A stretch of DNA of 64,000 nucleotides from contig NW_027255455.1 of assembly GCF_003086295.3 (NCBI RefSeq), positions 434,001 to 498,000 of the forward strand. Reading direction: 5' to 3'. Under the pieces are notes generated by a model that was not told where the DNA came from, did no database searches, and saw only the letters and a list, made by a program, of their open reading frames with translations. This stretch comes from Arachis hypogaea (Eukaryota > Streptophyta > Magnoliopsida > Fabales > Fabaceae). Positions 36,066 through 47,656 of the stretch are shown in pieces (the stretch's first letter is position 1; each line of letters opens with the position of its first letter). The position numbers and the translations under genes are program-made.

Positions 36066-36955
36066 TCTAAAAAACCCTAAAAACCTTAGAAAACTCTAAA
36101 AAACCCTAAAAATTATAGAAAATACTTGAAAACCCTAAAAAACCCAAACAATGATAGAAAACTCTAGAAAACCGTAAAAAACCCTAGAAAACGCTAAAAA
36201 TCCTAGAAAATCCTAAAAAACCCTAAAAAACTCTAGAAACTCTAGAAAATCCAAGAAAACCCCAAAAAAACCTAGAAAACCGTAAAAACCCCTAGAAAAG
36301 ATTAGAAAACCCTAAAAAGCCTAAGAATCCTAGAAAACCCTAAAAAAATCCTAAAAACCCTAGAAAACCCTAAAAAACCCAAAAAATCTTAAAAAATCCT
36401 AAAACGATAGTAAACTCTAAAAAACTCCCTTAAAACCTTAAAAAACCCTAGAAAACTCTACAAACCCTAAAAAATACTTAAAACCCTAGAAATCTCTAAA
36501 ATCCTAAAAAATACTAGAAAACCCTAAAAATTCCTAAAACCATAGAAAACTCTAAAAAACACTAAAAACCTAAGAAAAACCTAAAAACTCTTAAAAATCA
36601 TAGAAAACCCCAAAAAATCCTAAACACTAAAAACAACCCTAAAATTTCCTAAAAACCCTTAAAACCTTAAAAAACTCTAAAACCTCTAAAAACCCTAAAA
36701 ATGCTAAAATCCCTAGAAAACACTAAAAACCCAAGAAAACCCTAAAAATCCTAAAATTCCTAGAAAAACCCTAAAAACCGTAGCAAACCCTAAAAAATCC
36801 GAGAAAACTCTAGAAAATCCTAAAAACTCCCTAAACCCCCCCCCCCTAAAAACCCTAGAAAATCATAAAAAACTTTAGAAAACCCTAGAAAACTCTAAGA
36901 AACCCTAAAAACCCTAAAAAACTCTCAAAACCACTAGAAAACCCTAAAAAATACT
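36060..36955 (+). repeat. Family B A-arm, truncated at inversion breakpoint (B2)
   Basis: It follows the '+' family B A-arm from GTTAAC to about CTCTCAAAACCACTAG (36920-36945). After that the sequence no longer matches an A-arm. It carries an 11-C run (36836-36846) and the variant AAGCCTAAGAATCCTAG at about 36316, both shared with the last copy at 63014-64000 but not with B5-B9. Confidence 0.82.
36836..36846. repeat. Poly-C run of 11 bases
   Basis: In most B copies this place reads ACTCCCAAAAAACCCTAG. Here CTCCCTAAA is followed by 11 C and then TAAAAACCCTAG. An equal run stands at the homologous position 63742-63752. G or C runs above five are otherwise absent from the window. Confidence 0.9.
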
Positions 36956-39900
36956 AAAAACCCTAGAAAAACCTAAAAAACACTAAAAATCCTAGAAAAC
37001 CATAAAAAACCTAAAAAACACTAAAAAGCCTAAAAAACCTAGAAAACCCTAAAAACCGTAGAAAACCCTAAAAATCCTAGAAAACCCTAGAAAACCCTAA
37101 AATACTCTAACAACTCTAGAAAATCCTAAAAACTCAAGAAAACCCTAAAAAACTCTTAGAACTCTAAAAAAGCCTAAAAAACCCCAAAAAACCCTAGAAA
37201 ACCGTAAAATATCCTAGAAAACCTTAGAAACCCCTAAGAATCATAGAAAACCCTAAAAAAGCTAAAAGATACTAGAAAATCCTAAAAAACACTAAAATTT
37301 CTAGAAAACCCTAAAAAACACTAGAAACCCTAAAAACCCTAGAAAACCCTAAAAACCCTAGAAAACCCTAAAAATCCTAGAAAACCCTAAAAACCCTAGA
37401 AAACCCTAAAAAACTCTAACAACTCTAGAAAATCCTAAAAAAGTCAAGAAAATCCTAAAAAACTCTTAGAACTTTAGAAAAGCCTAAAAAACCCTAAAAC
37501 CCTAGAAAACTGTAAAATATCCTAGAAAACCCTAAGAATCATAGAAAACCCTAAAAAAGATAAAAGATACTAGAAAATCCTAAAAAACACTAAAAATCCT
37601 AGAAAACCCTAAAAAACACTAAAAACCCTAAAAAACCCTAGACAACCCTAAAAACCCTAGAAAACCCTAAAAAACACTAAAAACCCTAGAAAATCCTAAA
37701 AACCGTAGAAAACCCTAAATATCCTAGAAAACCCTAAAAACCCTAAAAAACTCTAACAACTCTAGAAAATCCTAAAAAACTCAAGAAAACCCTAAAAAAC
37801 TCTTAGAACTCTAAAAAAGCATAAAAAATCCCAAAAAACTCTAGAAAACCGTAAAATATCCTAGAAAACCCTAAGAATCATAGAAAACCCTAAAAAAGAT
37901 AAAAGATACTAGAAAATCCTAAAAAACACTAAAAATCCTAGAAAACCCTAAAAAACACTAAAAACCCTAAAAAACCCTAGACAACCCTAAAAACCCTAGA
38001 AAACCCTAAAAATCCTAGAAAACCCTAAAAAACCTAAAAAAACCTATAAAATCCTAAAAAACCCTAAAAACCCTAAAAAAGTTTAGAAATCCCTAAAAAA
38101 CCCTAGAAAACCCTAACAACCCTACAAAATCCTAAAAAACTCAAGAAAACCCTAAAAAACACTAAAAATCCTAGAAAACCCTAAAAAACCTAAAAAAACC
38201 CTTGAAAACCCTAAAAAATCCTAAAAACTCTAGAAAAACCCTAGAAAATCCTAGAAAATCCTTGAAAACCCAAAAAACACTAAAAGCCCTAGAAAACCCT
38301 AAAAATCCCTAAAATCCCTAGAAAACCTAAAAAACTTTAGAAATCCCTAAAAAACCCTAGAAAACCCTAACAACCCTAGAAAATCCTAAAAAACTCAAAA
38401 AACCCTAAAAAACACTAAAAATCCAAGAAAATCCTAAAAAACCTAAAAAACCCTTGAAAACCCTAAAAAATCCTAAAAAATCTAGAAAAACCCTAGAAAA
38501 TCCTAAAAAATCCAAAAAACACTAAAAGCCCTAGAAAACCCTAGAAAACCATAAAAAACTTTAGAAAACTCTAGAAAATCCTAAAAAATCCAAAAAAAAC
38601 TTTAAAAGACCCTTGAAAACCTAAAAATCCTAGAAAATACCAAAAAACTACAAAACTTAGAAAACGCTACAAAACCCTAGAAAGCCTAAAAATGGCCTAG
38701 AAATCCCTAAAAAAGCCTAGAAACACTAGAAAATTGTAAAAAACCCTAAAAAAATCGTAGAAAACCCTAAAAAACTCTAAATACTCCAGAAAATCCTAAA
38801 AAACCCCAAAAAATTGGAAAAACCCTGGAAAACACTAGAAAATCATAAAAACCCTAGAAAATCCTAAAATATCCTAAAAACCATAAAAAACCGTAAAAAC
38901 CGTAAAAAAATACTAGAAAACCATAACAACCCCTAAAAAACACTAGAAAACCCTAAAAACATTAAAAACCCTAGAAAGTCCTAAAAATCCTAGAAAACAC
39001 TAGAAAACCCTAGAAAATACTAGAAAACCCTAGAAAAAATTAGAAAACCCTAGAAAACGCTTAAATACCCTAAAATTCCCTAGGGTTTTTTAGGTTTTTC
39101 TAGGGTTGTTAGGTTTTCTAGCTTTTTTCAGCGTTTTTCTAGGTTTTTAGTTTTTTCTAGGGTTTTTAGGGTTTTCTAGGGTTTTTAGGATTTTGTGGGG
39201 TTTTTTAGGAGTTTTTAGGATTCTCTAGGGGTTTTAGTGTTTTTTAGGGTTTTCTAGGTTTTTTATGGTTTTCTAGGGTTGTTAGGGTTTTTTAGGGTTT
39301 TCTAGTGGTTTTGAGATTTTTTTAGGATTTTTAGGGTTTCTTAGAGTTTTCTAGGGTTTTCTAAAGTTTTTTATGGTTTTCTAGGGTTTTTAGGTGGGTT
39401 TTTAGGGAGTTTTTAGGGTTTTCTGGAGTTTTCTAGGATTTTTTAGGGTTTGCTACGGTTTTTAGGATTTTTCTAGGAATTTTAGGATTTTTAGGGTTTT
39501 CTTGGGTTTTTAGTGTTTTCTAGGGTTTTTAGCATTTTTAGGGTTTTTAGAGGTTTTAGGGTTTTTAAGGTTTTAAGGGTTTTTAGGAAATTTTAAGGTT
39601 TTAGAGGGTTTTAGGATTTTTGGGGGATTTCTATGATTTTTAAGAGTTTTTTTAGGGTTTTTAGGTTTTTCTTAGGTTTTTAGTGTTTTTTAGAGTTTTC
39701 TAGTATTTTTTAGGTTTTTAGAGATTTCTAGGGTTTTAAGTGTTTTTTTAGGGTTTTTAGAGTTTTCTAGGATTTTTTAAGCTTTTAAGGGTTTTATAGG
39801 GGTTTCTATGATTTTTTAAGATTTTTTGGGTTTTTTATGATTTTTTAGGGTTTTTAGGATTTTTTAGGGTTTTCTAGGATTTTTTAGGTTTTTAAGGTTT

Positions 39901-40058
39901 TCTATGATGCTTAGGGTTTTTAGGGTTTTCTAATCTTTTCTAGGGTTTTTTACGGTTTTCTAGGTTTTTTTTGGGTTTTCTAGGATTTTTAGTTTTTTCT
40001 AGGGTCTTTTACGATTTTCTAGAGTTTTCTATCGTTGTTTGGGTTTTTTAGGGTTGTT
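36956..40058 (-). repeat. Inverted family B copy I1 (left-truncated)
   Basis: A-rich part 36956-39079 is a reverse-complemented T-arm with three sub-repeats, marked by ACCGTAAAATATCC or ACTGTAAAATATCC near 37201, 37509 and 37848. Two shorter internal duplications follow, around CTCAAGAAAACCC/CCCTTGAAAACCC at 38095-38220 and 38350-38470. T-rich part 39080-40058 is a reverse-complemented A-arm of about 980 bp. It ends at GTTAAC (40056-40061). Confidence 0.85.
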
Positions 40059-40112
40059 AACCCAAAAAACTATAGAAAACACTAAAAAACCCTACAAAAC
40101 CCTAGAAAATGC
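40051..40112 (-). repeat. T-to-A junction core of family B, inverted orientation
   Basis: GGGTTGTTAACCC is followed by AAAAAACTATAG and the same core as at 248-302, ending near AAAATGCGG. Around the centre, GGGTT and AACCC with flanking T and A tracts can pair as a hairpin. Compared with 36005-36065 it is a direct mirror image, which establishes the inversion. Confidence 0.87.
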
Positions 40113-42077
40113 GGAAAAATCCTAAAATCCCTAAAAAACCCTAGAAATTCCTAAAAAATCCTAGAAACCCTAAAAACCCTAGAAAACCCGAGACACCCTA
40201 TAAAACCCTAAAAAACCCTTCAAAATCCTAGAAAACGCGAAAAGACCCTAGAGAATGCTAAAAAAAACTCTAGAAATCCCTAAAAAACCCTAGAAAACCA
40301 TAAAAAACTTTAGAAAACTCTAGAAAATCCTAAAAATCCTAAAAAATCCAAAAAAAAACTTTAAAAGACCCTTGAAAACCCTTAAAATCCTAGAAAATAC
40401 CAAAAAACTACAAAACTTAGAAAACGCTACAAAACCCTAGAAAACCTAAAAAAGGCCTAGAAATCCCTAAAAAAGCCTAGAAAACGCTAACAACACTAGA
40501 AAATTGTAAAAAACCCTAAAAAATCGTTGAAAACCCTAAAAAACTCTAAATAATCCAGAAAATCCTAAAAAACCCCAAAAAATCGGAAAAACCCTGGAAA
40601 ACACTAGAAAACCATAAAAACCCTAGAAAACCCTAAAATACCCTAAAAACCATTAAAAACCGTGAAAACCGTAAAAAAATACTAGGAAACCCTAGAAAAC
40701 CCTAAAAATCATTAAAAACCCTAGAAACTCCTGAAAATCCTAGAAAACCCTAGAAAATACTAGAAAACACTAGAAAACCCTAGAAAATACTAGAAAACCC
40801 TAGAAAGACATAAAAAACCCCTAAAAAACACTAGAAAACCCTAAAAAATATTAAAAACCCTAGAAACTCCTAAAAATCCTAGAAAACCCTAGAAAATACT
40901 AGAAAACACTAGAAAACCCTAGAAATACTAGAAAACCCTAGAAAGACATAAAAAAACCCTAGAAAATGCTTAAATACCCTAAAATTCCCTAGGTTTTTTT
41001 AGGTTTTTCTAGGGTTGGTAGGGTTTTCTAGGCTTTTTTATGGTTTTTTTCAGTGTTTTTCTAGGTTTTTAGTTTTTTCTAGTGTTTTTAGGGTTTTTTA
41101 GGGTTTTCTAGAGTTTTTAAGGTTTTCTAGGGTTTTTAGGATTTTGTAGGGTTTTTTAGGGGTTTTTAGGATTCTCTAGGGGTTTTAGTGGTTTTTAGGA
41201 TTTTCTAGGTTTTTAATGGTTTTCTAGGGTTGTTAGGGTTTTTTAGGGTTTTCTAGTGGTTTTGAGAGTTTTTTAGGGTTTTTAGGGTTTCTTAGAGTTT
41301 TCTAGGATTTTCTATAGTTTTTTATGGATTTCTAGGGTTTTTAGGGAGTTTTTAGGGTTTTCTAGAAATTTTAGGATTTTTAGGATTTTTTTGGGTTTTT
41401 AGTGTTTTCTAGGGTTTTTAGCATTTTTAGGGTTTTTAGAGTTTTTAGGGTTTTTTAAGGTTTTAAGGGTTTTTAGGAAATTTTAGGGTTGTTTTTAGTG
41501 TTTAGGATTTTTTGGGGTTTTCTATGATTTTTAAGAGTTTTTTTTAGGTTTTTAGTGTTTTTTAGAGTTTTCTATGGTTTTAGGATTTTTTAGGGTTTTC
41601 TAGTATTTTTTAGGTTTTTAGAGATTTCTAGGCTTTTAAGTGTTTTTTAGGGTTTTTAGAGTTTTCTAGGATTTTTTAAGGTTTTAAGGGTTTTTTAGGG
41701 GTTTCTAGGATTTTTTAAGATTTTTTGGATTTTTTAGGGTTTTCTAGGGTTTTTAGGATTTTTTTAGGGTTTTCTATGATTTTTTAGGTTTTTAAGGTTT
41801 TCTATGATTCTTAGGCTTTTTAGGGTTTTCTAATATTTTCTAGGGTTTTTTACGGTTTTCTAGATTTTTTTTTGGGATTTTCTAGGATTTTCTAGAGTTT
41901 CTAGAGTTTTTTAGGGTTTTTTAGGATTTTCTAGGATTTTTAGCGTTTTCTAGGGTTTTTTACGGTTTTCTAGAGTTTTCTATCGTTGTTTGGATTTTTT
42001 AGGGTTTTCAAGGATTTTCTATAATTTTTAGGGTTTTTTAGAGTTTTCTAAGGTTTTTAGGGTTTTTTAGGGTTGTT
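40059..42077 (-). repeat. Inverted family B copy I2 (complete, 2.0 kb)
   Basis: The A-rich part 40059-40989 (931 bp) is a short reverse-complemented T-arm: it keeps the CGCGAAAAGACCC module near 40237 and then passes straight to TTTAAAAGACCCTTG near 40361, lacking the roughly 300-bp sub-repeats. A segment with TACTAGAAAACACTAG is duplicated around 40757-40775 and 40887-40905. The T-rich part 40990-42077 (about 1088 bp) ends at GTTAAC (42075-42080). Confidence 0.87.
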
Positions 42078-44151
42078 AACCCAAAAAACTATAGAATGCG
42101 GAAAAATCCTAAAATCCCTAAAAAACCCTACAAGAGAAAATGCGGAAAAATCCTAAAATCCCTAAAAAACCCTGGAAATTCCTAAAAAATCCTAAAAACC
42201 CTAAAAACCATAGAAAACCCAAGAAACCCTATAAAACCCTAAAAAACCCTTCAAAATCCTAGAAAACGCGAAAAGACCATAGAGAATCCTAAAAAACTCT
42301 AGAAATCATTAAAAAACTCTAGAAAACCCTAAAAAACTCTAACAACTCTAGAAAATCCTAAAAAACTCCAGAAAACCCTAAAAAACTCTTAGAACTCTAA
42401 AAAAGCCTAAAAAAGCTCAAAAAACCCTAGAAAACCGTAAAATATCCTAGAAAACCTTAGAGAATCCTAAAAAACCATAAGAATCATAGAAAACCATAAA
42501 AAAGCTAAAAGATACTAGAAAACTCGAAAAAACACTAAAAATCCTAGAAAACCCTAAAAAACCCTAGAAAACCCTAAAAACCCTAGAAAACCCTAAAAAT
42601 CCTAGAAAACCCTAGAAAACCCTAAAAACCCTAGAAAACCCTAAAAATCCTAGAAAACCCTAAAAACCATAAAAAACTCTAACAACTCTAGAAAATCCAA
42701 AAAAACTCAAGAAAACCCTAAAAAAAACTCTTAGAACTCTAAAAAAGCATAAAAAACCCCAAAAAACCCTAGAAAACCGTAAAATATCCTAGAAAACCTT
42801 AGTAAATCCTAAAAAACGCTAAGAATCATAGAAAACCCTAAAAAAAGCTAAAAGATACAACAAAACCCTAAAAAATACTAAAAATCCTAGAAAACCCTAA
42901 AAAACACTAAAAAGCCTAGAAAACCCTAAAAAACACTAAAAACTATAGAAAAACCTAAAAACCCTAGAAAACCCTAAAAAACTCTAACAACTCTAGAAAA
43001 TCCTAAAAAACTCAAGAAAACCCTAAAAAACTCTTAGAACTCTAAAAAAGCCTAAAAAACCCCAAAAAACCATAGAAAACCGTAAAATATCCTAGAAAAC
43101 CTTAGAAAACCCTAAGAATCATAGAAAACTCTAAAAAAGCTAAAAGATACTAGAAAACCCTAAAAAACACTAAAAATCCTAGAAAACCCTAAAAAAAACT
43201 AAAACCCCTAAAAAACCCTAGAAAACCCTAAAAACCGTAGAAAACCCTAAAAGCCCTAGAAAACCCTAAAAATCCTAGAAAACCCTAAAAACCCTAGAAA
43301 ACCCTAAAAAACTCTAACAACTCTAGAAAATCCTAAAAAACTCAAGAAAATCCTAAAAAACTCTTAGAACTCTAAAAAAGCCTAAAAAACCCCAAAAAAC
43401 CCTAGAAAACCATAAAATATCCTAGAAAACCCTAAGAATCATAGAAAACCCTAAAAAACACTAAAAATCCTAGAAAATCCTAAAAAACACTAAAAACCCT
43501 AAAAAACCCTTAAAAACCCTAGAAACCCCTAAAAATCCTAGAAAACCCTAAAAAACCTAAAAAAAACCTATAAAATCCTAAAAACCCTAAAAAACCTAAA
43601 AAACTTAAGAAATCCCTAAAAAACCCTAGAAAACCCTAGAAAACCCTAACAACCCTAGAAAATCCTAAAAAACTCAAGAAAACCCTAAAAAATACTAAAA
43701 ATGTTAGAAAACCCTAAAAAACCTAAAAAACCCTTGAAACCCTAAAAAATCCTAAAAACTCTAGAAAATCCCTAGAAAATCCTAGAAAACCCAAAAAACA
43801 CTAAAAGCCCTAGAAAACCCTAAAAACCATAGAAAATCATAAAAAACTTTAGAAAACTCTAGAAAATCCTAAAAATCCTAAAAAATCCCAAAAAACTTTA
43901 AAAGACCCTTGAAAATCCTAGAAAACACCAAAAAACTACAAAACTTAGAAAACGCTACAAAACCCTAGAAAACCTAAAAAAAGGCCTAGAAATCCCTAAA
44001 AAAGCCTAGAAAACGCTAAAAACACAAGAAAATCCTAAAAAACCCTAAAAATCGTAGAAAACCCTAAAAAACTCTAAATACTCCAGAAAATCCTAAAAAA
44101 CCCCGAAAAATCGGAAAAATCCTGGAAAACACTAGAAAACCCTTAAACCCT
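42078..44151 (-). repeat. Inverted family B copy I3 (A-rich arm only)
   Basis: This is a reverse-complemented T-arm of about 2.07 kb with four sub-repeats (CCGTAAAATATCC near 42437, 42777, 43080; CCATAAAATATCC near 43409). Just after the junction a small duplication places AATGCGGAAAAATCC twice, at about 42095 and 42138. The copy stops at 44151, before an A-to-T CCTAGG switch is reached. Confidence 0.85.
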
Positions 44152-44172
44152 AAGGGTTTAGGGTTTAGGATA
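44134..44172. repeat. Head-to-head canonical telomere units at inversion breakpoint
   Basis: The sequence changes from CCCTTAAACCCT to AAGGGTTTAGGGTTTAGG. It contains AAACCCT-A-AGGGTTT, a palindrome with a one-base centre at about 44152, and two adjacent copies of exact TTTAGGG. Elsewhere the units are mostly 9-10 bp and exact adjacent TTTAGGG pairs are rare. The direction is CCCTAAA then TTTAGGG, opposite to that of an end-to-end telomere fusion. Confidence 0.85.
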
Positions 44173-44585
44173 TTTTACGGTTTTCTAGGATTTTTTGGGG
44201 TATTTTAGGCTTTTTTAGAGTTCTAAGAGTTTTTTAGGATTTTCTAGAGTTGTTAGAGTTTTTTAGGGTTCTCTAGGGTTTTAGGGTTTTCTAGGAATTT
44301 TTAGGATTTTCTAGGGTTGTTAGAGTTTTTTAGTATTTTTTAGGATATTCTAGGTTTTTTTTTAAGTTTTTTTATGATTTTCTAGGGTTTTTTAGGATTC
44401 TCTAGGGTCTTTTCGCGTTTTCTAGGATTTTGAAGGGTTTTTTAGGGTTTTATAGGGTTTCTCAGGTTTTCTCGGGTTTCTAGGATTTTTTAGGAATTTC
44501 TAAGGTTTTTAGGGATTTTAGGATTTTTTTCACATTTTCTAGGGTTTTGTAGGGTTTTTTAGTGTTTTCTATAGTTTTTTGGGAT
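44152..44585 (+). repeat. Family B T-arm fragment right of breakpoint (B4)
   Basis: It starts within a sub-repeat at AGGATATTTTACGG and runs to the end of the '+' T-arm, including CTTTTCGCG near 44410 and the junction core. The junction reads GGGATAACAACCC instead of GGGTTAACAAACC, the only '+' junction here with that change. Confidence 0.85.
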
Positions 44586-45771
44586 AACAACCCTAAAAAA
44601 CCCTAAAAACCTTAGAAAACTCTAAAAAACCCTAAAAATTATAGAAAATTCTTGAAAACCCTAAAAAACCCAAACAACGATAGAAAACTCTAAAAAATTG
44701 TAAAAAACCCTAGAAAACGCTAAAAATCCTAGAAAATCCTAAAAAACCCTAAAAAACCCTAAAAAACTCTAGAAACTCTAGAAAATCCTAGAAAACCCCA
44801 AAAAAACCTAGAAAACCGTAAAAAATCCTAGAAAAGATTAGAAAACCCTAAAAACCCTAAGAATCATAGAAAACCTTAAAAACCTAAAAAATCCTAGAGA
44901 ACCCTAAAAAAATCCTAAAAACCCTAGAAAACCCTAAAAAACCCAAAAAATCCTAAAAAATCCTAGAAACTCCTAAAAAACCCTTAAAACCTTAAAAAAT
45001 CCTAGAAAACTCTAAAAACCCTAAAAAACACTTAAAACCCTAGAAATCTCTAAAAACCTAAAAAATACTAGAAAACCCTAAAAAATCCTAAAACCATAGA
45101 AAACTCTAAAAAACACTAAAAACCTAAGAAAAACCTAAAAACCCTAAAAAAACTCTTAAAAATCATAGAAAATCCGAAAAAATCCTAAACACTAAAAACA
45201 ACCCTAAAATTTCCTAAAAACCCTTAAAACCTTAAAAAACCCTAAAAACTCTAAAACCCTAAAAATGCTAAAAACCCTAGAAAACACTAAAAACCCAAGA
45301 AAATCCTAAAAATCCTAAAATTCCTAGAAAAACCCTAAAAACCATAGCAAACCCTAAAAAATCTTAGAAAACTCTGGAAAACCCTAAAAACTCCCAAAAA
45401 ACCCTAGAAAACCATAAAAAACTTTAGAAAACCCTAAAAAACTCTAAGAAACCCTAAAAACCCTAAAAAACTCTCAAAACCACTAGAAAACCCTAAAAAA
45501 CAATAAAAACCTTGAAAACCCTAAAAAACACTAAAACCCCTAGAGAATCCTAAAAACTCCTAAAAAACCCTACAAAATCCTAAAAACCCTAGAAAACCTT
45601 AAAAACTCTAGAAAACCCTAAAAAACCCTAAAAACCCTAGAAAAAACTAAAAACCTAGAAAACGCTGAAAAAAACCATAAAAAAGCCTAGAAAACCCTAA
45701 CAACCCTAGAAAAACCTAAAAAAAACCTAGGGAATTTTTGGGTATTTAAGCGTTTTCTAGGGTTTTTTATG

Positions 45772-45852
45772 GTTTTATAGTATTTTCTAGGGTTTTCTAG
45801 TATTTTCTAGGGTTTTCTAGTGTTTTCTAGTGTTTTCTAGGGTTTTCTAGGA
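45772..45852 (+). repeat. Uniform 10-bp run (TTTTCTAGTA/TTTTCTAGGG)
   Basis: Near the start of the B5 T-arm are consecutive 10-bp units TTTTCTAG followed by TA, GG or TG. Equivalent runs stand near 35421, 48838, 51838, 54866 and 57879, and inverted near 38995 and 40745. The number of units differs between copies, as expected from slippage. Confidence 0.85.
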
Positions 45853-46629
45853 TTTTTAGGAGTTTCTAGGGTTTTTAATGTTTTTTAGGGTTTTCTAATG
45901 TTTTTTAGGGTTTGTTATGGTTTTCTAGTATTTTTACGGTTTTTACGGTTTTTTATGGTTTTTATTGTATTTTAGGGTTTTCTAGGGTTTTTATGGTTTT
46001 CTAGTGTTTTCCAGGGTTTTTCCGATTTTTTGGAGTTTTTTAGGATTTTCTGGAGTATTTAGAGTTTTTTAGGGTTTTCTACGATTTTTTTAGGGTTTTT
46101 TATGATTTTCTAGTGTTTTTAGTGTTTTCTAGGCTTTTTTAGGGATTTCTAGGCCTTTTTTAGGTTTTCTAGGGTTTTGTAGCGTTTTCTAGGTTTTGTA
46201 GTTTTTTGGTGTTTTCTAGGATTTTTAGGGTTTTCTAGGGTCTTTTAAAGTTTTTTTTTGGATTTTTTATGATTTTTAGGATTTTCTAGGGTTTTTAGGG
46301 GTTTTTAGGATTTTTTAGGGTTTTCAAGGGTTTTTTAGGGTTTTCTATGGTTTTTAGTGTTTTTTAGGGTTTTCTTGAGTTTTTTATGATTTTCTAGGGT
46401 TGTTAGGGTTTTCTAGGGTTTTTTAGGGATTTCTAAAGTTTTTTAGGTTTTTTAGGGTTTTTTAGGATTTTATAGGTTTTTTTAGGATTTTATAGGTTTT
46501 TTTAGGTTTTTTTAGGGTTTTCTAGGATTTTTAGGGTTTTCTAGGGTTTTTAGGGTTGTCTAGGATTTTTTAGGGTTTTTAGTGTTTTTTAGGGTTTTCT
46601 AGTCTTTTTTAGGATTTTCTATGATTCTT

Positions 46630-47340
46630 AGGGTTTTCTAGGATCTTTTACGGTTTTCTAGAGTTTTTTGGGGTTTTTTAGGCTTTTTTAGAGTTCTAAG
46701 AGTTTTTTAGGGTTTTCTTGAGTTTTTTAGGATTTTCTAGAGTTGTTAGAGTTTTTAAGGGTTTTCTAGGGTTTTTAGGGTTTTCTAGGATTTTTAGGGT
46801 TTTCTACGGTTTTTAGGATTTTCTAGGGTTTTTAGTGTTTTTTAGGGTTTTCTAGGATTTTTAGTGTTTTTTAGGGTTTTCTAGTATCTTTTAGCTTTTT
46901 TAGGATTTTCTATGATTCTTAGGGTTTCTAAGGTTTTCTAGGATATTTTACGGTTTTCTAAGGTTTTTTGGGGTTTTTTAGGCTTTTTTAGAGTTCTAAG
47001 AGTTTTTTAGGATTTTCTTGAGTTTTTTAGGATTTTCTAGAGTTGTTAGAGTTTTTTAGTGTTTTCTACGGTTTTTAGGGTTTTCTAGGGTTTTTTAGGC
47101 TTTTTAGTATTTTTTAGGGTTTTCTAGGATTTTTAGTGTTTTTAGGGTTTTCTAGTATCTTTTAGCTTTTTTTAGGGTTTTCTATGATTCTTAGGGTTTT
47201 TTAGGGTTTTCTAAGGTTTTCTAGGATATTTGACGGTTTTCTAGGGTTTTTCGGGGTTTTTTATGCTTTTTTAGAGTTTTAAGAGTTTTTTTAGGGTTTT
47301 CTTGAGTTCTTTTTGGATTTTCTAGAGTTGTTAGAGTTTT
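46630..47340 (+). repeat. Sub-repeat of about 300 bp within B T-arms (reference set)
   Basis: Three consecutive blocks share the landmark order CTATGATTCTTAGG, GGATATTTTACGG, TTTTTTAGGC, GAGTTCTAAGAG, CTTGAGTT, CTAGAGTTGTTAGAG. Spacings between successive ACGG landmarks are 300 and 283 bp. The set is present in B5-B8, absent in B1 and I2, has three to four members in I1 and I3, and about nine in B9. Confidence 0.88.
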
Positions 47341-47656
47341 TTTGGGTTTTCTAGGTTTTTTAGGATTTTCTAGGGTTTTCTAGGATTTTTAGGGTTTTCT
47401 AGGGTTTTTAGGGTTTTCTAGGGTTTTTAGTGTTTATAGGGTTTTCTAGAGTTTTTTTAGGATTCTCTAGGGTCTTTTCGCGTTTTCTAGGATTTTGAAG
47501 GGTTTTTTAGGGTTTTATAGGGTTTCCTTTTCTAGGGTTTTTATGGTTTCTAGGATTTTTTAGGAATTTCTAGGGTTTTTTAGGGATTTTAGAATTTTTC
47601 CGCATTTTCTAGGGTTTTTGTAGGGTTTTTTAGTGTTTTATATAGTTTTTTGGGTT

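Larger units (their letters stand above)
36956..44151 (-). repeat. Inverted 7.2-kb block of family B
   Basis: From about 36956 the A-rich sequence matches the reverse complement of the family B T-arm: for example CTCTAACAACTCTAG, CTCTTAGAACTC and ACCGTAAAATATCC mirror CTAGAGTTGTTAGAG, GAGTTCTAAGAG and GGATATTTTACGGT. The A-to-T switches (about 39080 and 40990) read CGCTTAAATACCC towards CCCTAGG, the mirror of the '+' switch. The T-to-A junctions at 40056 and 42075 read GTTAACCCAAAAAACTATAG. The block ends at about 44152. Its orientation equals that of family A. Confidence 0.88.
44586..47656 (+). repeat. Family B HOR copy B5
   Basis: A-arm 44586-45728 and T-arm 45729-47656 (total about 3071 bp). 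The T-arm holds three sub-repeats, with TTTACGG or TTGACGG near 46651, 46951 and 47234, and CTTTTCGCG near 47475. Two tandem copies of a 20-bp piece (AGGATTTTATAGGTTTTTTT) lie at about 46468-46506. The start of the A-arm differs slightly from B6-B8. Confidence 0.92.

Noticed and set aside
36836..36846. Cloning or primer artefact (C11)
   Set aside because: An equal run at the homologous site 63742-63752 argues for inheritance within the satellite, though run length remains uncertain.
36990..37950. CRISPR-like regular repeats of about 300 bp
   Set aside because: The repeats are made of smaller telomere-like units, there are no unique spacers of constant length, and the setting is a eukaryotic-type satellite.
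44134..44172. Ancient telomere-telomere fusion point
   Set aside because: Fusion of two ends would read TTTAGGG towards CCCTAAA. Here the order is CCCTAAA towards TTTAGGG, so a fusion does not fit; inversion breakpoint repair does.
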